Below are positions 1-6,300 of a stretch of 7,789 nucleotides of DNA, piece by piece. The translations under genes and the position numbers were made by a program. The notes beneath the pieces are model-generated. The model was not told the origin of the DNA. It searched no databases and was given only the letters and a program-made list of their open reading frames with translations. The stretch's first letter is position 1. Each line of letters begins with the position of its first letter. Location of the stretch: the NCBI GenBank assembly GCA_020720565.1, contig DYOK01000087.1, forward strand, positions 3,109 through 10,897, given 5' to 3'. The DNA comes from Acetofilamentum sp. (GTDB taxonomy: Bacteria; Bacteroidota; Bacteroidia; Bacteroidales; JAFGXI01).

Positions 1-1
1 A

Positions 2-43
2 GCCAATTGGGCAAAAGCAGAAGCTGAGCTTAAAGTGAAATAA
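2..43 (+). CDS. Possible C-terminal end of an upstream gene (truncated by the window edge)
   Basis: Frame 2 reads 13 codons, ANWAKAEAELKVK, then TAA at 41-43. The residues suit a helical, charged protein tail and the codons resemble those of the genes downstream. Frame 3 is also open to a TGA at 36-38, so the frame is not certain. Too little is present to name a product. In other Bacteroidota the neighbouring gene of such a cassette can be a glycogen debranching enzyme, but nothing in these 13 residues proves that. Confidence 0.35.
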   Translation, partial: ANWAKAEAELKVK

Positions 44-70
44 TCACATCTGCAACTTTTACAACTCAAT

Positions 71-162
71 CTACCGGAGGTAGAGCTATCTGTCGATAGG
101 TTTATCGTCCGCCTGAGGCGGAGAATTTATCGACCGAAGGTTGACCGGCGATTCAACAATCG
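71..162. repeat. Cluster of short palindromes (tandem mini-hairpins) in the leader region
   Basis: Successive inverted repeats fill this stretch. CTACC-GGA-GGTAG lies at 71-83, CTATC-TGTC-GATAG at 86-99, TCCGCC-TGA-GGCGGA at 108-122, CGACC-GAA-GGTTG at 131-143 (one G-T pair), GTTGA/TCAAC at 140-144 and 153-157, and CGATT-CAAC-AATCG at 149-162. A wider pair, GTCGATA (92-98) with TATCGAC (128-134), encloses the third hairpin and would compete with the second and fourth. TTTATCG occurs directly at 101-107 and 126-132. Three hairpins have three-base loops; two of these (GGA, GAA, closed by C-G) fit the C(GNA)G pattern known for unusually stable DNA mini-hairpins. The block is GC-richer than its flanks and resembles a dispersed intergenic (REP-like) element, but copy number cannot be seen here. 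Confidence 0.6.
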
Positions 163-189
163 GGCATCGAGAACCTCTTTAGAAATTGA

Positions 190-230
190 GAATTTGAAAT
201 TTAAAATTACGAACTCAAAATTTAAATTTA
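190..230. repeat. AT-rich imperfect direct repeat with a 21-bp period
   Basis: Two 20-base units start at 190 (GAATTTGAAATTTAAAATTA) and 211 (GAACTCAAAATTTAAATTTA). They agree at 16 of 20 positions, with one base between them. The shared core AAATTTAAA is nearly palindromic, so inverted pairings are also possible, and TTGAG (186-190) pairs with CTCAA (214-218). Such short AT-rich units are common between genes in Bacteroidota. It could be a decayed simple repeat or a curved or protein-binding segment upstream of the GT4 gene. Confidence 0.45.
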
Positions 231-241
231 GCACCTCAACA

Positions 242-274
242 AACCACTCTCTATACCCCTTTGGTGGTTAGGGG
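242..274 (+). promoter_or_regulatory. Two mutually exclusive leader hairpins before the GT4 gene
   Basis: AACCAC (242-247) can pair with GTGGTT (264-269), and CCCCT (256-260) with AGGGG (270-274). The first stem encloses only one arm of the second. There is no base between the two 3' arms, so a simple pseudoknot is sterically unlikely and the two folds probably exclude each other. They end 53 bases before the ATG. No run of T follows, so this is not an intrinsic terminator. A role in leader control is inference from base pairing only; chance is a real alternative. Confidence 0.25.
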
Positions 275-327
275 CTAAATATCAACATTCTTTCAATCGT
301 CAATCAGAAATCGCAAATAATAGTTAA

Positions 328-1608
328 ATGAAAGTACTCATGTTCGGGTGGGAATTTCCACCACACATCACAGGAGGATTAGGCACAGCATGCTACGGTT
401 TGACCAAAGGATTGGCCAAACACGAGGTAGAATTGCTGTTTGTAGTGCCTAAAGCTTTTGGCGATGAAGACCAACAATATACAGGGATACTGGATGCTGG
501 CAGTGTATCGATTCGGAAAGTTGAGCAAGATGTTCAAACTTTTTGGGATAAACTGACCTATTTAGAAGTCGGCATCAACTTGATTCCATACTTATCGCCA
601 GAAGAATACGAAAAACTCCATACCCTCGAATTTCAAACTGGCGTGTCGGTCAAAGAATCGGTATTCGACACCCATTTCGAATTTACAGGAACTTATGGCA
701 AAAATCTAATGTCGGAAGTAGCACGTTATGCCATTACGGCTGGCGTTATTGCCTCACAAAACGAATTTGATATCATTCACGCACACGATTGGTTGACATA
801 CCCTGCCGGAATTGCCGCAAAAGATGCCAGCGGAAAACCTTTAGTTGTGCATGTGCACGCCACCGAATTCGATCGTTCTGGCGAAAATGTGAACCCCAAC
901 GTATACGAAATTGAGCGTAAAGGGATGGAAGCCGCCGACAAAGTGATTACCGTAAGTCACTTGACTCGAAACATCGTCATTGAACGCTACGGCATTAATC
1001 CCGACAAAGTGGTTACTGTACACAATGCGGTAGAACCTGTCGAAAACTCACACATTCCAAGTATCAATCCTTTGGACGAAAAAATTGTGACTTTTTTAGG
1101 GCGTGTTACCTTTCAAAAAGGCCCCGACTACTTTGTCGAAGCCGCTTACAAAGTATTACAACGTTACGATAATGTGCGATTTGTGATGGCCGGAAGTGGC
1201 GATATGCTTTACCGAATGGTTCGTCGAGTGGCACAATTGGGTATCGCATCCAAATTTAATTTTGCAGGCTTTTTAAAAGGCGACGATGTGGTGCGTTTGT
1301 TTAACATGAGCGATGCCTACGTCATGCCATCGGTTTCGGAACCATTTGGAATTTCGCCTCTCGAAGCCATGCGTTCCAATGTGCCTGTAATTATATCGAA
1401 ACAATCTGGCGTATCCGAAATTTTAAAATATGCTGTTAAGGTCGATTTTTGGGATATCGATGCCATGGCCGACGCCATTTATGGCGTTCTAAATTACGAT
1501 GCTTTAACCACCACGTTTAAACGCTATGGCAAGTCGGAAGTCGATAATTTGCGATGGGAAAATGCTTCGGTCAAGGTCAAAGAAGTGTACCAATCGTTAA
1601 TGCCTTAA
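328..1608 (+). CDS. GT4-family, glycogen-synthase-like glycosyltransferase
   Basis: This is a 426-residue retaining GT-B glycosyltransferase that would use a nucleotide sugar, most likely in storage-glucan metabolism given its neighbours. The N-terminal Rossmann half begins with GWEFPPHITGGLG; the GGLG loop (residues 16-19) is shared with bacterial glycogen and starch synthases. It also carries HAHDW (151-155) and VHVHATEFDR (from 174), where substrate-facing histidines sit in this fold. The C-terminal half has GRVTFQKG with R259 and K264, the usual pair contacting the donor phosphates, and the EX7E motif E338-E346 (EPFGISPLE). No signal peptide or membrane segment is visible, so it should be cytosolic. 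The start is firm: an in-frame TAA (325-327) directly precedes the ATG and no Shine-Dalgarno sequence is seen, as expected in Bacteroidota. A 109-bp gap leads to the GH57 gene. Family assignment is secure; donor, acceptor and product (glucan chain, primer, maltose-1-phosphate or other) are not. Confidence 0.9.
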   Translation: MKVLMFGWEFPPHITGGLGTACYGLTKGLAKHEVELLFVVPKAFGDEDQQYTGILDAGSVSIRKVEQDVQTFWDKLTYLEVGINLIPYLSPEEYEKLHTLEFQTGVSVKESVFDTHFEFTGTYGKNLMSEVARYAITAGVIASQNEFDIIHAHDWLTYPAGIAAKDASGKPLVVHVHATEFDRSGENVNPNVYEIERKGMEAADKVITVSHLTRNIVIERYGINPDKVVTVHNAVEPVENSHIPSINPLDEKIVTFLGRVTFQKGPDYFVEAAYKVLQRYDNVRFVMAGSGDMLYRMVRRVAQLGIASKFNFAGFLKGDDVVRLFNMSDAYVMPSVSEPFGISPLEAMRSNVPVIISKQSGVSEILKYAVKVDFWDIDAMADAIYGVLNYDALTTTFKRYGKSEVDNLRWENASVKVKEVYQSLMP

Positions 1609-1622
1609 TTTGTAAAAAACAC

Positions 1623-1647
1623 TATGTATCTGAATTTCAAATACATA
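1623..1647. other. Intergenic hairpin after the GT4 gene
   Basis: TATGTAT (1623-1629) pairs with ATACATA (1641-1647). Inside, a C-A mismatch is followed by TGA/TCA around an ATT loop. It begins 15 bases after the GT4 stop. On the + strand it is followed by A-rich sequence, not a T-run, so it is not a canonical terminator for this operon. It could protect the 3' end of processed mRNA or mark partial separation of the GT4 and GH57 messages. Confidence 0.4.
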
Positions 1648-1717
1648 AAAACTAAAAAGCACTTTATATATAATTTTTAATATTTATCAAGTCCACAAGG
1701 ACACAACATAAAAAGCC

Positions 1718-3196
1718 ATGAGAAGTCTCTGTTTCTACTTTCAAGTGCACCAGCCATATCGTCTTCGCAGATATCGATTTTTTGATATTGGAGTCGATCA
1801 CTACTATTACGACGACTTTGCCAATCGTTCCATCATGCGAAAAGTAGCTGAAAAATGTTATTTACCCACCAATCAGGTTTTTCTGGATTTGATTGCAAAA
1901 CATGGCAATAAAGTCAAAATTTCTTATTCGCTTTCTGGTACGGTAATCGATCAATTCGAACAATTTGCACCCGATGTTTTGGACAGTTTTAAACGTCTGG
2001 CCGATACGGGTTGTGTCGAATTTATTTCGGAAACCTACTCCCACTCATTGTCGGCATTAAAAAGCAAAGATGAGTTTAAAGAGCAGATTCGGATACACGA
2101 CGATAAAATATTTCAACACTTTGGACAAAGACCCACCGTGTTTAGAAATACAGAGCTCATTTATTCGGATGGGATTGGCGAAATGGTGGCTGAACTCGGT
2201 TACAAAGCCATGATTACCGAAGGTGCAAAACACATTTTGGGATGGAAAAGTCCAAATTATTTGTATTGCAACGCCATCAACCCTAGATTAAAATTGCTTT
2301 TAAAGAATTTTAAACTAAGCGACGATATCGCCTTTAGATTCTCGAACAGAGGATGGGAAGACTGGCCACTTACTGCCGAAAAATTTGCTTCGTGGTTAAA
2401 TCAAATCGACCCCAGCGAAGAAGTAGTCAATTTGTTTATGGACTACGAAACTTTTGGCGAGCACCAATGGGCCGAAACGGGAATTTTCGATTTTCTGCGT
2501 GCTTTACCCGATAAAATATTCGATCAAACCAATTTCGAATTCCATACCCCATCAGAGGTAGCCGAAAAACATCAAGTGGTAGCCGCCATGCACACACCAT
2601 ACCCCATTTCGTGGGCCGACGAAGAGCGCGACCTTTCGGCATGGTTAGGAAACGAATTGCAAGACGAGGCTTTTAACAAACTTTATCAGCTCGAAAGCAA
2701 AATAAAAGAATGCGAAGATGTCGATATCTTACGCGACTGGAAACTGCTTCAAACCAGCGACCACTTTTACTATATGTGCACCAAGTGGTTTGCCGATGGC
2801 GATGTACACAAATATTTTAATCCTTACGACAGCCCTTACGAAGCGTTTATCAATTTTATGAATATTTTGTCCGATTTTATCTCACGAATCGACAAAAAAC
2901 GAAGAGAGCAAGGCAAAGACGGAACCCTGTTGTTTGGACATTCGACAAAAATAACTTTGAATCATGTGGTCGGTTTAAAAGATGCCCATATCAAAAAAGT
3001 GGTTCGTGAATTAAACAATTATCAAACCCTCTCAAAGGCCTTAACACACGAGCCCGACGAGGTTAAAGAAAAATTCTACAGAAATATTGCAAGCAACGCA
3101 GTCGAAATCTTGAAACTTAATGAGAAAAATTCCGTTTCAGCCGAAGATGTTTCTGAAAGCAAACGTCAACTTATCGAAATTATCAATCGGGTATAG
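1718..3196 (+). CDS. GH57 alpha-glucan-active glycoside hydrolase (alpha-amylase-like)
   Basis: This 492-residue member of glycoside hydrolase family 57 acts on alpha-1,4-glucans with retention; the family includes amylases, 4-alpha-glucanotransferases and branching enzymes. Conserved regions appear in order: HQPY at 11-14; CVEFISETYSHS with E105 and H109; FRNTELIYSDGIG, whose E146 is the expected nucleophile; and FMDYETFGEHQ, whose D242 is the expected acid/base. These lie in the N-terminal (beta/alpha)7-barrel half. The remainder (about 310-492) is mainly helical and contains the line QTSDHFYYM. Overall it resembles the type found beside glycogen synthase genes in archaea such as Methanocaldococcus. 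There is no signal peptide, so the substrate is intracellular glucan. The HQP motif lies 11 residues from the ATG, and an in-frame TAA sits three codons upstream (1709-1711), which fixes the start. It lies between the GT4 and synthase-phosphorylase genes. Hydrolysis, chain transfer and branching cannot be told apart here; with no GH13 branching enzyme in view, branching is a live option. Confidence 0.92.
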   Translation: MRSLCFYFQVHQPYRLRRYRFFDIGVDHYYYDDFANRSIMRKVAEKCYLPTNQVFLDLIAKHGNKVKISYSLSGTVIDQFEQFAPDVLDSFKRLADTGCVEFISETYSHSLSALKSKDEFKEQIRIHDDKIFQHFGQRPTVFRNTELIYSDGIGEMVAELGYKAMITEGAKHILGWKSPNYLYCNAINPRLKLLLKNFKLSDDIAFRFSNRGWEDWPLTAEKFASWLNQIDPSEEVVNLFMDYETFGEHQWAETGIFDFLRALPDKIFDQTNFEFHTPSEVAEKHQVVAAMHTPYPISWADEERDLSAWLGNELQDEAFNKLYQLESKIKECEDVDILRDWKLLQTSDHFYYMCTKWFADGDVHKYFNPYDSPYEAFINFMNILSDFISRIDKKRREQGKDGTLLFGHSTKITLNHVVGLKDAHIKKVVRELNNYQTLSKALTHEPDEVKEKFYRNIASNAVEILKLNEKNSVSAEDVSESKRQLIEIINRV

Positions 3197-3204
3197 TGCT
3201 GAGT

Positions 3205-3228
3205 TTTAAATTGTAATATTGATTTAAA
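3205..3228. other. AT-rich intergenic hairpin after the GH57 gene
   Basis: TTTAAAT (3205-3211) pairs with ATTTAAA (3222-3228) around a 10-base loop. A run of six T follows at 3241-3246, 12 bases after the stem. The stem is all A-T and the T-run is too distant for a standard intrinsic terminator. It may cause partial termination or simply reflect AT-rich spacer. Confidence 0.25.
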
Positions 3229-3288
3229 CCTCTAGTAGTCTTTTTTGCGAAGCTAAAAACATAGTAATCGTTTAAGAAAACTCGTTTG

Positions 3289-3296
3289 TAATTTTG
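3289..3296 (+). promoter_or_regulatory. Possible Bacteroidota -7 promoter box before the synthase-phosphorylase gene
   Basis: TAATTTTG matches TAnnTTTG, the -7 consensus of the primary Bacteroidota sigma factor. It lies 36 bases before the ATG at 3333, giving a likely leader of about 30 bases. No clear TTG element is found 17-23 bases upstream, which weakens the call. Together with the 136-bp gap after the GH57 gene, it suggests that the large fusion gene can be transcribed separately from the two genes before it. Confidence 0.4.
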
Positions 3297-3332
3297 TAGA
3301 TTGATAATAAAACTTAATAAAATTAAATAGCC

Positions 3333-6300
3333 ATGAGTGCAGCAATTAAACCAGATTATTTATTCGAAACCAGTTGGGAAGTTTGTAACAAAGTTGGTGG
3401 AATTTACACTGTTATTTCGACCAAAGCCCCATCAATGGTCAAACAATTGGGCGATAACTACATTCTAATTGGACCCGATATTTGGAAAGAAACCGTCAAT
3501 CATCCAGAGTTCGAAGAGGATGCCACTCTATTTCAGTCATGGCGCAACAAAGCCTTGTCGGAAGGATTTAACTTTAGGGTTGGACGTTGGAAAATTGAAA
3601 GCAGGCCCATTGCCATTTTACTCGATTTTACAACTTACTTCGAAAGAAAAGACGGTATTTTTTCACGATTGTGGGAACAATATAAACTCGATTCACTTTC
3701 TGGTCAATGGGACTATGTAGAGCCCGCATTGTTTGGGTACGCTGCTGGTCAAGTCATTGAGTCGTTTTATAATTATTATCTTAACAATACCGACCTCATT
3801 ATTGCCCAGTTTCACGAATGGATGACTGGTTCGGGTATCTTGTATTTAAAAGCAAAAGTGCCTCAAGTTGGTACTGTTTTTACAACACATGCCACTGCAC
3901 TAGGCAGAAGTATTGCAGGAAATGGCTTGCCTTTGTATCGAAATTTAGATACGTTCAACCCTAGCGAACTGGCTACACGTTTTAATATCAAATCGAAATA
4001 CTCGCTCGAAAAACTTTCGGCACAAGAGGCCGATTCGTTTACCACTGTAAGCGAGCTCACCGGCAAAGAATGCACATACCTTCTAGGGAAAAGCGTCGAC
4101 ATGGTTACACCAAATGGTTTCGACGATAAATTTGTTCCTCAAGGCGAATTGTTTGTCCAAAAACAAAAAGACGCACGCAACAGTTTGTTAAGTGTGGCAC
4201 GTGGCATGTTAAATCAGAATTTTTCAGACGACACATTGCTTGTTTGCAACTCGGGTCGCTACGAGTTTAAAAATAAAGGTATCGACATTTTTATAGATGC
4301 CTTAGCGGACCTCAATCGCAATCCAGAACTGAGCAAAGAAGTGATCGCATTTATTACCGTACCTGCTGGGCATATGAGTGGCCGACACGAAATACTTGAG
4401 CGTATGGAAAATCCCGACTATAATAACCCACTGAGCGATTTGTTTCTGACGCACCATTTGTATCACGAAGAAACCGATCCTATTATTGCGAGAATAAAAC
4501 AAAACAATCTGCATAACAGCAGCACCGACAAAGTAAAAATAATTTTTGTGCCTTGCTACCTCGACGGGCGTGATGGCATTTTTAATCTGCCCTACTACGA
4601 TTTATTAATCGGCTTCGATTTAACCGTATTCCCTTCGTATTACGAGCCTTGGGGCTATACTCCCCTAGAAAGTTTAGCGTTTTCGATTCCAACCATAACA
4701 ACGACACTGGCTGGTTTTGGCCTATGGGTACAACAAAAAGTACAAAATAAAATTGGTGCCGATGTCATCGAGCGCAACGACGATAACGACAGTTACATGG
4801 TGTATCAAATAAGTAAAATACTTAAAGATTACACCACAATAAGCAAAGAGCAATATGCTCAATATCAACAAAATGCTTATCAAATTTCGAGAATTGCCGT
4901 TTGGAAAAATCTTTCGAAACATTATTTCGAAGCCTATGCCATCGCTCTGGAAAAAGCGATCAGCCGTTCAGAGCTTTACATGTCAAAAATTCAAGAGCAA
5001 CTCACCCATTACGAAAAGCCAAAACCCAATTATCCGGAATGGAAAAAAGTGTTTGTTCGTTCGCAAATTCCCGCGCAACTCGACGACTTAAAACGAATTG
5101 CACATAATTTATGGTGGACATGGAATATCGAAGCCGAAGAACTTTTTGAATCGATAGATCCCAAACTGTGGAAATCGAGACATAAAAATCCTATTTTCTT
5201 ACTCGAAACTTTATCTTTCGAAAAATTAACAGCTTTAACAAAAGATGTCGACTTTTTGTCAAGGCTAAAGAAGGTTGCCGATAAATTCGATGCCTACATG
5301 TCGAAAGCATCTGAAAAAGGTCCCGACAAGGTGGCATACTTTAGTATGGAATTTGGCTTACACGACAATCTTAAGATTTTCTCTGGTGGCTTAGGCATAT
5401 TAGCAGGCGACTATCTGAAAGAAGCCAGCGATTCGAATGCTAACATTATTGGAGTCGGTTTGCTTTATCGCTACGGTTACTTTCGTCAAACTATTTCGCT
5501 TATGGGCGACCAATTGGCGCAATATCATCCTCAAAAATTTAGCCGCTTACCCATCGTGCCCATGCTCGACGAAAACGGTATGCCTCGATTTGTTCGACTC
5601 GCATTGCCAGGTAGGGTTTTATATGCTCGCATTTGGCGTGCCAATGTCGGACGTACTCCATTGTATTTATTAGATACCGATATTCTCGAAAATTCACCTC
5701 AAGACCGCGAAATAACCCATCAATTGTATGGTGGTGATTGGGAAAACCGACTAAAGCAAGAGCTTCTACTTGGCGTTGGAGGAATTCGTTTACTTAGCGA
5801 ATTAAATATCGAGCCAACCATTTACCATTGTAACGAAGGTCACGCCGCATTTATTGGCGTCGAACGATTACGTAAATATGTGAACGAAGATAAACTTCAT
5901 TTTAATGCAGCAATCGAAGTGGTTCGCTCCTCTACTTTGTTCACCACACATACTCCCGTGCCCGCAGGCCACGATGCGTTTTCTGAAGATGTACTACGTA
6001 AATACATTCCGCATTATGCCGAGCGTTTGGGCATTGAATGGAACGATTTCTTAAACTTAGGTAAAGTACACGAAAACAACCCTGACGAAAAGTTTAGCAT
6101 GAGTGTTTTGGCTGTAAAACTTTCGCAAGAAGTGAATGGTGTGAGCCGAATTCATGGCAAGGTGAGCCAACAAATGTTCAACAACTTATACAATGGCTAT
6201 TATCCCAACGAATCGCACATCGACTATGTGACTAACGGGGTTCACATGCCTTTTTGGGCCGCCAAAGAATGGCACGATTTATATTTCAGTACATTCCCAA

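Noticed and set aside
71..162. CRISPR-like array or attC-type recombination site
   Set aside because: The hairpins differ in sequence and spacing, there are no equal repeats with spacers, and no cas or integrase gene is present.
242..274. H-type pseudoknot formed by the two leader hairpins
   Set aside because: The 3' arms are directly adjacent, leaving no bases for the loop that must cross the first stem.
1605..1612. TTAATTTG and, at 1671-1678, TAATTTTT as -7 boxes for the GH57 gene
   Set aside because: Each misses one defined base of TAnnTTTG, and for the second no TTG lies at the right upstream distance; near matches are expected by chance in AT-rich spacer.
1623..1647. Hairpin as an intrinsic terminator after the GT4 gene
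   Set aside because: An A-rich stretch, not a T-run, follows on the + strand. It is kept only as a hairpin of unknown role.
4722..4922. Minus-strand open frame of 66 codons
   Set aside because: It lies wholly inside the synthase half of the fusion gene, has no recognisable domain, and is a by-product of that gene's codon use. The same holds for the other short frames overlapping the three genes.
5030..5080. Junction of the two halves as a frameshift or assembly artefact
   Set aside because: The frame runs without stop or frame change through the linker into the phosphorylase N-terminal domain, and both halves have complete ends for their families.
5437..5673. Plus-strand open frame of 78 codons inside the phosphorylase half
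   Set aside because: It overlaps conserved phosphorylase sequence in another frame and shows no motif or start signal of its own.
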